The notes under the pieces are model-generated. The model made no database searches. It saw nothing but the letters and a program-made list of their open reading frames with translations, and had not been told where the DNA came from. Source: Thunnus maccoyii (taxonomy: Eukaryota; Chordata; Actinopteri; Scombriformes; Scombridae). From it: a stretch of DNA of 64,000 nt. The stretch covers positions 2,092,001-2,156,000 of the forward strand of contig NC_056545.1 in NCBI RefSeq assembly GCF_910596095.1, written 5' to 3'. A program made the translations under genes and the position numbers. Below, piece after piece: positions 33,304 to 44,073 of this stretch (position 1 is the stretch's first letter; every line of letters begins with the position of its first letter).

Positions 33304-35301
33304 TGTTGGGACGGGCAGTAGTGTGTTTGGTTATTAGCAATAATTCATAATTATCCTAGATAATAATTCATAATTATCATAGATAATTATGAATTATGAA
33401 AATAAGATATTGTTAACCTTACTCAATAATTTGGGCACCAACTGTTGGATCTGTGAGGAACACAGTTGATTATTTGCAATTTATCAATCATCAAGGATAA
33501 TTAACTAATTATGACAATTAATAGAATTATTAATATGAATTAACAAATACGGGGCGCCACCCGGAAACCGGGACCAATAACCAAACAAGGTAATCTCATA
33601 AATGGGAGTTCACCTAGAATGTTAATATCTGAGAGATATCAATATTCAAGGGTGAACAAAGAAGGGTTGAATTCGAGCTCTGACTCCTTCAATCAGCCAC
33701 TTTTCACAATATTACACACAATAATGACAGAAGAACTTCTCTTTAAAGATATAACAGTGTTTATTAAACTTAGCAAAATTAACAAAGTTAACAAATGCTT
33801 CATTCAATAAACAACTATCCTAAAATCTAATTCTACCAAACAAACACAAACAGCTATGTACAGGGTTGGACACATGCAGGTGTATGTGTGTGCGCGTGCG
33901 TGCGTGCGTGCGACAAGATGGCAACAGGGCCTGACGTGACAACGTCGTCAGTCTGCGACGCGGACGTGACTATGGGAGGAAGTCATGTCGCGCGAGAACC
34001 GGATGGCAGGAGTATGGTGGTGTCTTGGTTAGACAGAAGCAAGATGGCGCCGCCTGGTGGACAGCGTCTCGCACTCACCGACTTCTCTGAAAAACACACG
34101 TGTCTGATAGCGGATAAGGAAAGACAAAGCGAAGCTTTGTCCGACGTTATCTGACCATCAGATGTGCAAAAGATGTCGGTGCGTGTATGTGTGTGTGTGT
34201 GTGTATGTGTAGGTCGGAAGGGAGAGGAAAGAAGGAGAGAAAGTGATCGTGAGAGGAAGAGAAGCGCTTCCTTTGTCCACAGACAGCGTGTGTACGGACG
34301 GCAGTCTGTAACGCACGTTGTCTGGTTTCTGACCGACAAAGCAACTTACTTCCTCGCCCACGATGGCACAAACACAGCAGTAGTCCCGAGCGGGACAAAC
34401 ACAAAACAGTCTAGCGTGGTGAACACAACTAAACAGGCAGCAAACTTGAAATACTCCCTAAGAGTACAGCAGGAAAACTGGACTCGGCGGTCCGTCAACA
34501 ACACAACAAAACAACAACAATAAAGCTAAAAGCTAAATGCTATACAACAGCAACTGATGCTGATAAGAACACACAACTAACACTGCCTCTGCCCAGACTT
34601 ATGCCTCTTACTTGGTCACTTCAGAAAGCGAGCAGGGTGTGTGTGTAGTCCGTCGTTATGTCCGGCTTTGTCCTGGGCTCGGATGCAGGCGGTGGCCGTT
34701 CTCGCACGGTCGGCAAAAAGCACGGCAGCTGGCTCTCAGTGGCGTGGCGGAGAGAACAGCAGAGTCGACTCGGTGAAGAAGCGTTTCTTCCGTCTCGAGG
34801 GAATTTGACGACGCTGGTTGCAGCAGCAGTCTCTCTCGGATCCAGGAATGTGTTTGGGTGAACACGGGTGAAGTCTCATCTCGTCTGACGAGGTGAGTCT
34901 TCGATGAGCGGAAAACACGTGCGTGGGGTACCCCCTTTAGTCAGCTGACTCACAGAGGAACAGAAGTTAGCCCTAGCTCAGTGACATGGGAAAGGCATGT
35001 GCTTCAGGGCACGTTCAGTTTTTAAAGGGGCAGTGATGTCATGGCTGCGTCATCAGGACGCTCCACTGTGCAGGAGCGTCTCCGCCAATGAGACTGTATG
35101 TTGACTGTTCCCGGCTGAGGTGTGAAAATCGCAAAGCATCCTTGGAAATGAAGTTTGCAATGGACTCCCATTGTCTGTAAGCAGCATATTTGGCGCTATT
35201 CCTTTGTCTCGGGGAAAACAAAGGAACAAGCACCTCGTGGTCAGGCCTCACAGGTTACATGTAGGCCTTCTCTGTGTGACCTCATGGTTTGAGGCCCAAC
35301 A
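33304..35301. mobile_element. ERV-like LTR unit, 2.0 kb, copy 1 (fossil)
   Basis: Starts TGTTGGG and ends CCCAACA, with GAAG directly before (33300-33303) and after (35302-35305) as a 4-bp target duplication. The uninterrupted site reads TGATGGAAGAAAGTAAT near 51820. A polyadenylation-like signal near 33760 suggests minus-strand orientation. The left part holds short AT palindromes (33343-33405), and a GT tract lies at 34188-34206. No gag, pol or env frame is evident, so a solo LTR or internally deleted element is likely. Assignment to an ERV is inferred. A second copy at 45627 shares its position within a duplicated spacer, so the insertion predates that duplication. Confidence 0.65.
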
Positions 35302-35814
35302 GAAGAAAGTAATAGAAAAGTTCAGATAGATACATCAACAAATAATTAAGAATGATGGATGCATATTTACCCTACTCATCTTTTCTTTAAAAAAAGTAAC
35401 CCTTTGTATTTAGCCTATGAAACAACAGGGCATGCTAACATGCTATGTTGGTACACTAAGTACCAGTAAAGCAATTTATGCCTCGTTTTCCATGCAAAAA
35501 ACATTAAACTCTAGGCTACATTTAGTGGTTAATATGATGCCAAATGTGTGTTTAGCTTTATTTTCTTTATTTTTACTATATACAGTGTCAATTAAAAGTT
35601 TGGACATGCTTTCTAATTTAAGTGAATGGGAAGGTGCATATGCATAGACCATGACAAAGAACCGGAATGGACACATCAAAAATGTCAGCAAATTAAGATT
35701 TATTATAATAAAGAAAATGAACTAAAGTGACCTGGAATGTGAGGCGTGTTAGTCAGTATGTCTTCAACACATGACAGTCATCCTTCCAACTTTTCTTCTT
35801 TTCTTTTCTTAAAC

Positions 35815-35880
35815 ACCGCAGACTTCATTTTGGAATAGCTAGAGCTATCATCTGTACTCAAGGATGAGTAAGCTCAACAA
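35815..35880 (-). mobile_element. Short Gypsy gag shard, copy 1 (fossil)
   Basis: ATTTTGGAATAGCTAGAGCT and its flank match part of the gag-like fossil at 43148-43546. It abuts the inverted-repeat element at 35883. Only a few dozen bases. Confidence 0.5.
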
Positions 35881-35882
35881 CA

Positions 35883-36757
35883 AGCCAATTCGTTTTTGTA
35901 TTTGAAACCAAAAACTGAAGTCACGTGGTTTTTCCTTTTTTCATTTTAAACCAAAAACGAAAAATGAAATCACGTGATCTATTCCTTTTTTGTTTTCCAA
36001 TGAAAATCCAGAAAACCAAATTCGAAACACCAGGCAATTTTGGTTTAGAAATCAAGTATTTTTGTCAGTTTTGTACGATAGCGGAAGCAGCTACATTAGC
36101 CTACCCATGATCCTCAGCGACCGTTGCTATGGTGAAGACGCCAGCGACAGCCACGCGTGTGTGTAAACGGGATGAAGGCGGGGTTATAAAACTGAACTTT
36201 ACATGTCAAATCCCTCATTTAAGCCCTACACTTTCACTTTCGTAATTTTCATCAAACTGGACTTTAGATTGTGCATTTTATTCAACCTCCACTGTTACAT
36301 GATGTAATTATTTATTAATTATTTATGTTTAATTTATTCTCTTATCACCTTTCTTATATTTCATACACTTTGTTTCTTTGTCCATAACACACATTATTTT
36401 CTTTACAGTTCAATGTACAGTAAAGTACGTTGATCCCGATCATAACCAATAATCTGCAGTACTACATAATGTTATACTGACTATATGTTAAGGCTGTCGC
36501 TGGCGTCCTCACCATAGCAACGGTCGCTGAGGATCATGGGTAGGCTAATGTAGCCGCTTCCGCTATCGTACAAAACTGACAAAAAATACTTGATTTCTAA
36601 ACCAAAATTGCTTTTGAATTTGGTTTTCTGGATTTTCGTTGGGAAACAAAAAAGGAATAGATCACGTGATTTAGTTTTTCATCTTTGGTTTAAAATGAAA
36701 AAAGGAAAAAACCACGTGACTTCCGTTTTTGGTTGCAAACGCAAAAACGAATTGGCT
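35883..36757. mobile_element. Long-armed inverted-repeat element, copy 1
   Basis: Left arm 35883-36152 pairs with right arm 36492-36757 (270 and 266 bp), about 90% matched, starting AGCCAATTCG and ending CGAATTGGCT. Each arm contains two CACGTG-type sites and a GTTGCTATGG phrase near the loop. The 339-bp loop has no gene; short frames (35925-36110, 36590-36844) are the mirrored arms themselves. Non-autonomous DNA transposon or foldback element; superfamily unknown. Confidence 0.85.
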
Positions 36758-37048
36758 GAATGTCTGCAGACCTGCTCGATATTCAATCCAAAAAAGAATA
36801 ACGGTAAAATGAATCGGCAAAAACCAAAAACGGGCCAGGTTTGATTGGTTTTTCGTTATTTAATTCTGACACCAAAAACATTTTTTTGTTTTGAAACAAA
36901 TAACAGATTTACCATTTTTTGGTTTTTGAATTACAAATGAATTACGAATTATCCAAAGATACCTGGACCATTCTTCCTGAAACGTTTGTCTCCAATGACC
37001 ACGGCATAATGCTCAGCAAATTGAAGCAACTGCTCCTTCATTCATGCA

Positions 37049-37352
37049 GAGTTTCCTGTAATCTGAGTACTGGGGGAAGCGATGAAGAGTAATAATTAAT
37101 ATTCCACTGATCAGCATGATAAGATAAACAACTAGATGAGTGCTCAGACAAACTACTGTAAACTGTGAGAACCATGCTGCCTATAGAACCTATAAACAGG
37201 ACTACAGTGAAAATGAGGCCATCGACATTAATGATTAATATACTTTTACAGGAGAGCCTAAATAGAGCAGCATTGTCACTATGGGGACTTGTGATCAGAG
37301 TCTTGCATTGGTTCAGCTAGATGGTCAGACTGATCAGAATTCCAATTAGGAT
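37049..37352 (-). pseudogene. OR fossil fragment, copy 1 (ICL2/TM4 to TM6 part)
   Basis: About 300 bp aligned to OR coding sequence from TM6-ECL3 back to the TM4-ECL2 boundary, with a deletion between the TM6 entry and the TM5 end, and frame breaks. It shares AATTAATATTCCACTGATCA and AGCATGATAAGATAAAC with OR12 and with no other gene here, so it derives from an OR12-like gene. Confidence 0.8.
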
Positions 37353-37603
37353 TTCACTTCCAGTGCCTGTTTTCTAATATGCAGTGGTGGCATAAAGGTT
37401 AGAGAAGTGAGCTTGTGACTGGAGGGTTGGCAGTGCAAACCTTTACATATAAATGAACATCTATTACATTCAGGCCCATGTCGGTCACCTGTGAACATGG
37501 GACATTCTCATGAACATGGAATACATAAGGCTACTCTTGGGTCACATGTTATGTTATTTATGTTGATAAATGTACAAATAAACATAGAATATTCCCCTTA
37601 AAA

Positions 37604-38542
37604 TTATGGCAAAACCTTCTTGGAATCAAACAACTTTGCCAAAAATCTTCGTATCTCTTTGGACTGCATGCCATAAATAATGGGGTTGAGGCTGCTGGGG
37701 ATGATATGATACAAAATGGCAACAAATTTTCTGGTGTCTGACAACTGGGGAAAGCGATGCAGAGTAATGATAGACATTCCACTGAGCAGCAAAATCAGAT
37801 ACACAACCAGATGAGTGCTACAGGTTTTCAGAGCTTTACTGTTCAAAGACTTGTTCTTACTAGTTAGACAGACTACTGTAATCTTAGTATAGGTGAGAAC
37901 CATGCTGCCTATAGAGCATGTAAACAGGACTACAGTGAAAGTGAGGCCATAGACATTATTAATGAATACACTTTCACAGGAGAGTTTAAACAATGCAGCA
38001 TTACTACAATAAAGGCTCTTGATCAGAGTCCTGCATCGGTTCAGCCGTATGGTCAGACCGAGCAGAATCCCAACCAAAACAAAGGCCACTCCCCAGGCAG
38101 AAACTGTCAGCTTGATCAACATTTTGTTGGTCATTATGGTAGCATAGCGTAAGGGACTGCAGATGGCCACATATCTGTCAAAGGCCATAATCATGAGCAC
38201 GGTGTGAGAAGTGGTACTGAACATATGTGTGATGAAAGCTTGGACCACACACTCATAATAACTGATGATGCGTTCAGAGGGAAGCCGCAACATGTTTAAA
38301 AGTAAACGGGGCACTATGACAGAGTTTCCAAGGATGTCATTGATTGACAGGTTCCAGAAAAGGAGATACATGGGCTGGTGAAGGGTTTTGTCGACGAAAA
38401 CAATAAAAGCAATGCCGGCATTTGCAACAATTATAAACAGGTAGGAGAAAAAGAGAAAGAGAAGCACAGGGTACGTAGAATCCTTTGAGACATATAACCC
38501 CTCCAGCTGTAATGTGGGGCTGTTGTAGGTGTAGTTTTCCAT
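37604..38542 (-). CDS. Olfactory receptor OR9 (312 aa)
   Basis: Intact sister of OR8, with the same KKVLP end. Differences include CSPLRYATIM (OR8: LHYATIM), RTLIKSLYCSN in ECL2 (OR8: RTLMRSLYCDN) and LAKLF near the C-terminus (OR8: LSKLF). Start 38540-38542. The predicted leader carries an overlapping upstream frame (ATG 38872-38874 to stop 38337-38339). Confidence 0.95.
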   Translation of the reverse strand: MENYTYNSPTLQLEGLYVSKDSTYPVLLFLFFSYLFIIVANAGIAFIVFVDKTLHQPMYLLFWNLSINDILGNSVIVPRLLLNMLRLPSERIISYYECVVQAFITHMFSTTSHTVLMIMAFDRYVAICSPLRYATIMTNKMLIKLTVSAWGVAFVLVGILLGLTIRLNRCRTLIKSLYCSNAALFKLSCESVFINNVYGLTFTVVLFTCSIGSMVLTYTKITVVCLTSKNKSLNSKALKTCSTHLVVYLILLLSGMSIITLHRFPQLSDTRKFVAILYHIIPSSLNPIIYGMQSKEIRRFLAKLFDSKKVLP

Positions 38543-38820
38543 CAACCTGAAAGAACAAAATAATACTGTTAATGTGACTGGTAATCAAGTTATCAGAGAT
38601 AGTTTTAAGTCACAGTAATAAGTGCAACATTAGCTAACTATATACATATAAACACTATTATATAAATATTCCATTACAAATCACATTAAATCTTTCATAG
38701 TATTTCAAATCATTATGGTAACACTGAAAGCTGAAGAAGTTAATGTGCAACATATGTTTTCACTTCGATCACAATTGAGAAGATATGAAAACTGTGAGGA
38801 AACTTGTAGGTCAGTAATAC

Positions 38821-38953
38821 CTGAGTGTCTCTGGTTTCAATCTCGTCCTCTCTTTCTTGTGTCTCCCTGCTCATTGCTGGTAATATCCACCAGCACTGAT
38901 CAAAATCTCCTCTGATGCAACATTTACAGACTTGATTTTATCTTTAGGGGAAT
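38821..38953 (-). promoter_or_regulatory. OR9 promoter, leader exon and donor
   Basis: O/E-like ATTCCCCTAAAGA (38941-38953). The TATA position is TGTAAA (38923-38928), a T-to-C change on the plus strand of TATAAA in OR8. Donor CAG|GTATT at 38821/38820. The upstream ATG opens 18 codons in frame across the junction. Confidence 0.6.
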
Positions 38954-39229
38954 CGGTTATCATCACGTCAGTAATATTTGTCACCCTGTTCACCCTCCCT
39001 TTCTCTCTCCCTTCTTCTAACTTTTCACTCAACTTCATGAGCAGTCTAAATCATCCTGTTATAAAATTAATGTTAAGGTGTAAGGCTAATTCAAAACCAC
39101 TACAGGTGATCAAAAAAAAAATGCAGTGTGTTATTCAATAGATAAAAGATTTACTCCAATTTGGAAGTTACTATTCTCACCCATATAGTATGTTTCCAAA
39201 TTCTCAGTGATAAATAATACATAAATAAT

Positions 39230-40215
39230 TCAAATCTGAAATCTTCTCATTGATAGTGTACAGGCCACTGCACTAAGCAGGAAATTGAGTCTGGCTTGTT
39301 GGATCTTCCACAGTTCGGCCCAGCTGACCAATCTATTTAGAGTGCCCTCCCATGTGGTCCAGCATCCCTGTCGACCCTGTGCCACTCGTTGGATTTTGTA
39401 GAGCTCTTGCTCTGCCCTTGTCACCTCTTCCACAACCATTACTTTCCTTTCTTTTTTCGTGGCTTTGGACCAGAGACGTGGTGCTTCTCCCCAGCCAAGC
39501 CCTGCTAATTCCACATACATTCTGCCGATGATCTCCTGATGTTGCAGCTGGAGTGAGTTTTCCCCAAAGAGTCCTGTCTCAGAGAAGTACCGTGGCAGCC
39601 CCAGCCATTTTCGGATGTAGAATTTGTATAATCTGTTCATTACGATTTCGCACATCTTCAATGGCCTCATCACCCTTTTGTACAGTGTGAAGTTGTAGCA
39701 CCACACCTTGTACTTGCCAGGGAGCTGACTCTGGTTGATTCTAGACAGGCCTTCTGAGAGCTGGTTTCGTACTGCCTTGCCCAGGTGCTTGTCAGAGAGA
39801 TCTGTGCTATATTGCCTCCCTAGGCCTCAGATGGCCTGTTTAGCCAATAAGGGGATCTCCTCACCACCTGCAGCAAAGACCGTGTTGTCGCTTCTGACAC
39901 CTTTTCGTAGCGAGAGACTACGCGACTTGGAAGGCTTGATCTTCATTCGTGCTCTTGCCACGAGTTCGTCTAACCTCTTTAGAAGCCTTTTTGTGTATGG
40001 AGCTGTTTGCAGGACAACTGTGACATTGTCCATGTAGCTCCTAAGTGGGGGAAACCTCTCCCCTGTTTGCAGTTTTATTCCTCCTGCGGTCTGCCTTGCT
40101 CAGAAGAGGATGACTTCAAAGGCCACTACAAATAGAATGGGGGAGATGGAACACCCCATGGCGATTCCTACTTCCTACTGCTGCCAACCTGTTGTAAAGT
40201 CCTGGAGGTCTTTGA
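39230..40215 (-). mobile_element. LINE reverse transcriptase remnant (5'-truncated)
   Basis: The minus strand encodes, with interruptions, FKDLQDFTTGWQQ, a GIAMGCSISPILF-like RT block 4 and YMDNVTVVLQTAP (catalytic box, with YMDN rather than YMDD). Then come PSKSRSLSLRKGVRSDN, KFYIRKWLGLPRYFSETGLF and a long C-terminal stretch without a stop (39230-39706, 158 codons). At least two in-frame stops lie upstream (for example after GWQQ and after LLAKQAI). Non-LTR retrotransposon; the clade is uncertain, possibly R2- or NeSL-like. Confidence 0.8.
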
Positions 40216-40333
40216 AGTAGCTGGATAGAACCGTGTATAAGAAAATGAACATAAGTAAACTGGAATCAACCTTCTAAGGCACCTTAAAGATAGCATAATA
40301 AATAAAGCAATAATACACATGCAAAAGATAGTA

Positions 40334-40336
<3 letters not shown>

Positions 40337-40371
<35 letters not shown>
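40337..40371. repeat. (CA)n microsatellite
   Basis: About 17 CA units; a second CA-rich stretch follows at 40493-40520. The 146-codon minus-strand frame across it is a translated simple repeat. Confidence 0.95.
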
Positions 40372-40379
<8 letters not shown>

Positions 40380-40802
40380 AGGCAGACCAAGTAGGGGCTG
40401 TCAACCCCCCATAAAGACCCAATGGGATAATGGCATACTACCAACCCCACATTAACCCAAAAAACTTTATTATCAAAAAAAAAAAACCCAAAACACACAC
40501 ACACAAACACAAACACATAAAAAAACACAGTGTACACATACTGTACACATACCAGCTTGGTTCGCTGATTCTCCAACCCACCTTCTAAAACCCTGGTGCC
40601 TTGGAAGAAAATTAAGAAGACAGTCCCAGCAGAGCAGATCAAAGCAAGGCAGTATGAGATAATAATGATAATCATAGTAATAATAATAATAACTTTATTT
40701 GTATAGCAGCTCAAAGTGCTTTACAGCAAAAGAAATTACACACACCAAGTGCTTTCACATAAAATGAACATAAAAACATGTGAATGTACATAAGATGGAA
40801 AA

Positions 40803-40997
40803 TAATTGATTCTAGCCAGGCCTTCTGAGAGTTGGTTTCGTACTGCCTTGCCCAGGTGCTTGTCAGAGAGATCTGCGCTATATTGCCTCCTTAGGCCTCA
40901 GATGGCCTGTTTAGCCAATAAGGGGATCTCTTCACCGCCTGCGGCAAAGATTGTGTTGTCGCTTCTGACACCTTTTCGTACCGAGAGACTACGCAGA
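40803..40997 (-). mobile_element. LINE RT shard, duplicate of 39734-39926
   Basis: About 195 bp nearly identical to part of the preceding LINE remnant (AGCCAGGCCTTCTGAGAGTT onward). It is preceded at 40680-40730 by a LINE/SINE-like 3' motif (AACTTTATTTGTATAGCA...). Confidence 0.8.
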
Positions 40998-41414
40998 CCA
41001 AAATGTTACAATAAACTTTAGTGAACTGAAAACACACTGTAGAATAGCAGCAACTATGCCTATATGCCGTGGTTACGTTACGTAAGTAACGCTGTCACTG
41101 TGGTAAGGATTTGTCAATCACAACATAGCCACACCTTAAAGCATACCCTGCTTTATCGTCTAGTTTACTCTAAATGGGGCCATAATTTACAAAATGAACA
41201 TTATGCTGTATTGAAGAAGACTTGAAAGTAGCAATTGAGACCATAAACTCATTAGGAAACAGTTTACTGAGGTAATAAATCAAGAGAGAAGTAGGGTCAT
41301 TTTCTCATAGACTTCCATACAATCAGACTTCTTTTGCAGCCAGTAGAGTCGTCCCCTGATGGCCATTAGATAGAATGCAGGTTTTTGGCATTTCTGCATT
41401 GGCTTCATTTTTTA

Positions 41415-42965
41415 GCCACAGAGGTTGCCGCTTGGTCCTAACCCATTAAGGGCTTTGTATGTAAGGAGGAGGACCTTAAAGTCAATTCTAAATGTTACAG
41501 GAAGCCGATGCAGAACAGCTGGACTAATGTGTTCTCTCCTCTTGGTTCTGGTTAATACCTGAGATGCAGAGATTTGAATGAGCTGGAGTCTCTCAGTGGG
41601 TCTTTTTGGGCGGCAAGTAAAAAGCTTAGATCTGAATCTAAAATAACACCAAGACTTGTAACCTCAGATTTAATCCAGGGAATTAATTTCCCCAGATTAT
41701 TATAAAGCATTTGTCTTTTTGTTTTGGAGCCAACTAGAAGGATTTCAGTTTTGTCATTTAACTTTAAGAAGTTATTGCTCATCCATTTACTTATTGCCTT
41801 AAGACAGGTAGTAATGGAGTTTATAGCTGCAGCATCATTTGGTTCAGCGGAGATGTACAGTTGTGTGTCATCCGTGTAACTATGGAAACATACATTGTGC
41901 TCTCTGTTGATGTCACCAAGTGGCAGCATGTACAATGAGAATAATAATGGACCAAGGCAGCTCCCTTGTGGAACCCCAAAGCAGTTGTCATGTTCCTCAG
42001 ACACATAATCTCCAAGACTGATGTAAAACTTTCTCCCTTTGATGTATGTCTTGAACCAGTTTAACACACAGTCAGAAAGACCAACCTGCTTTTCCAGATG
42101 ATTGATTAGGATATCCTGGTGAATCGTATCAAATGCTGCTCTTAGGTCTAAGAGGATGATAATTGAGACCTTATTTTCATTAGAGTTTAGTCTGAGGTCA
42201 CTGGTTATTTTAGTAAGAGCAGTTTCAGTGCTGTGGTTCTGAAGCCTGACTGAAATTCCTCCAGGATATTGTTTTCTTTAAGAAAGGAGGTTATTTGCAC
42301 TGAAACTATCTTTTCAAGTATCTTACTAATGAATGGAAGGTTGGATATCAGCCTATAGCTGGTCAGTGCATTACCATCTAGGTTGGGTTTCTGTAGTAAG
42401 GGTTTGACAACAGCTGTTTTGAAGGCATCGGGAAAGAAAGACAGTCATGGCGTCTTTGTATATATTACAGTGAACCGTGAGTCTAGTTTTCCTCCATTTT
42501 CTTTCAGCTGCCTGACAGATTCTCTTGATCTCATTAAGACAGTTATTGTTTAACCATGGGGAGATTCTGCCAGTTGATCTATTTTTAACCTGGAGCAACA
42601 GTATTTAAAGTAGATGACAGTCCATTGTTGAAATGATCAAACATGTCATTTAAAGAGCAGTCACAGCTGTATAGCTGAACTGAACCCTTTTAGTCTTTGT
42701 TAAGGTTACGTTGGCATCAAAGAACACAGTGATGATCAGAAATAGGTAATTCAAATATTGAGACATTATCAATATTTAACCCTTTTGTTATGACTAAATC
42801 TAAAGTGTTACCATGCTGATGAGTGGCTTCATTTACATGTTGTTTGAGTTCAAAACTGTCCAGTAGATTTACAAGCTCCACAGATTCTTTTTAATAATAT
42901 AAATGTGCAAGTCTCCATTCAGGATTAACCCATCATATCTAGTGACACCAAATGAGATCAGTGAA
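41415..42965 (-). mobile_element. L2-clade LINE remnant (endonuclease end plus RT)
   Basis: Minus-strand order: EN C-terminal phrases (about 42650-42800, SDHHCV-like and DANVTLTKTKR), a linker with AERKWRKTRLTVH (42371-42598), RT palm phrases, GVPQGSCLGPLLFSLYMLPL (about 41910-41985), the catalytic box reading YTDDTQLYIS instead of YADD, and finally LHRLPVTFRIDFKVLLL with YKALNGL near 41430-41500. Frameshifts and stops occur, so it is inactive. The longest clean frame is 41552-42067 (171 codons). Confidence 0.85.
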
Positions 42966-43009
42966 ATCGCAGTACAGGCTCAGGAATCAGTCCTATTCAT
43001 TACAAAGGA

Positions 43010-43546
43010 GTACCTGATAACACATCTGCTATGATATTATCTGTTCCTTAAATATGCCTGATGTTGAGTTCATAGGCCTGCAAAAACAAAGACCATCTCA
43101 CAAGTCTCTGATTTGGGCATCTGAGATAATGTAACAAATCACAAAACTCAGAGTAGAAACATTAAGCGCAGATAACTAGCACCTAAAATGGATTCAACAT
43201 ATGATTGATTTTTCTTTTCCGAAGACCTGAAGCGCTGACGATAAGCCTCTGACACGAGCCCATACACCTTAAACACTTCAGACTCTATTTTGGAATAGCT
43301 AGAGCTATCATCTGTTCTCAAAGATGAGTAAGCTTCCTGCACTTTCCCGGTGAGGACGCATTGGAGCATCAAGGCACAATCAGCATCAGACCAGTTCCTA
43401 GCTTTACAGACATGCTCAAACAATACAAAAACAGTATCTGGGTCTCTCTCACTGAACAGCAGTAATCGCAAGTTATTAAATTCAAAAGGACATAAAGTCA
43501 CACTCTCACCCTGAGCCTCAATGAACATCTTGCCCTTTTTACCCAA
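43010..43546 (-). mobile_element. Ty3/Gypsy remnant: gag-like part plus RNase H shard (fossil)
   Basis: 43148-43546 encodes a gag/SCAN-like helical segment (ALMLQCVLTGKVQEAYSSL, then SEAYRQRFRS). 43020-43125 matches the RNase H shard at 28840-28985. Gag and pol pieces lie side by side, so most of the element between them is missing. Broken. Confidence 0.7.
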
Positions 43547-44073
43547 AGATGTCCTTTATCCCTTCAAATCCAATCTCTTTGTAATATTTCTAAATCTCAG
43601 GCATGGCATGCCTGTCTGCCCTAGTAAAGGTTGATGCACTGTGAAAACACCAGTGACAAAATTCTGAAAGTTAAATCCAAGACTTTATTGTTCTAACCCT
43701 GACCGACTCTGATATGTTGTATATGAGGATATTGTCAGTAATACAATAAGCAGTAAACTAAAAACATTGTTTGTCCACCAGACAGAACATGGTAATTGTT
43801 AATTATTAGTGTCTTGGTCAAAATTCTGTAAAACCTGATTTAAGGGATTAATTGGAAAATAATATTTAAGTTACATCAACCAATATGTTGAGTTTTTTAA
43901 ACCTGCAGTGCAGAACCTTTACATATAAATGAACGTCTATTACATTCAGGCCCATGTCGGTCACCTGTGTACATGGGACATTCTCATGAACATGGAATAC
44001 ATAAGGCTACTCTTGGGTCACATGTTATGTTATTTGTGTTGATGAATGTACAAATAAACATAGAATATTCTCC
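43547..44073. other. Spacer downstream of OR10
   Basis: No gene. The last 170 bp resemble the downstream flanks of OR9 and OR11 (CAGGCCCATGTCGGTCACCT). Confidence 0.6.

Noticed and set aside
33983-34523. Overlapping 60-119 codon frames on both strands, also at 46294-46771
   Set aside because: They sit in the LTR-like unit and run through a GT microsatellite; composition is that of translated simple repeat.
35925-36844. Pair of lysine-rich frames (61 and 84 codons)
   Set aside because: They are the two arms of the inverted repeat read on the same strand, not genes.
40274-40714. 146-codon minus-strand frame
   Set aside because: Its body is VCVCVC from a CA microsatellite, with low-complexity hydrophobic ends.
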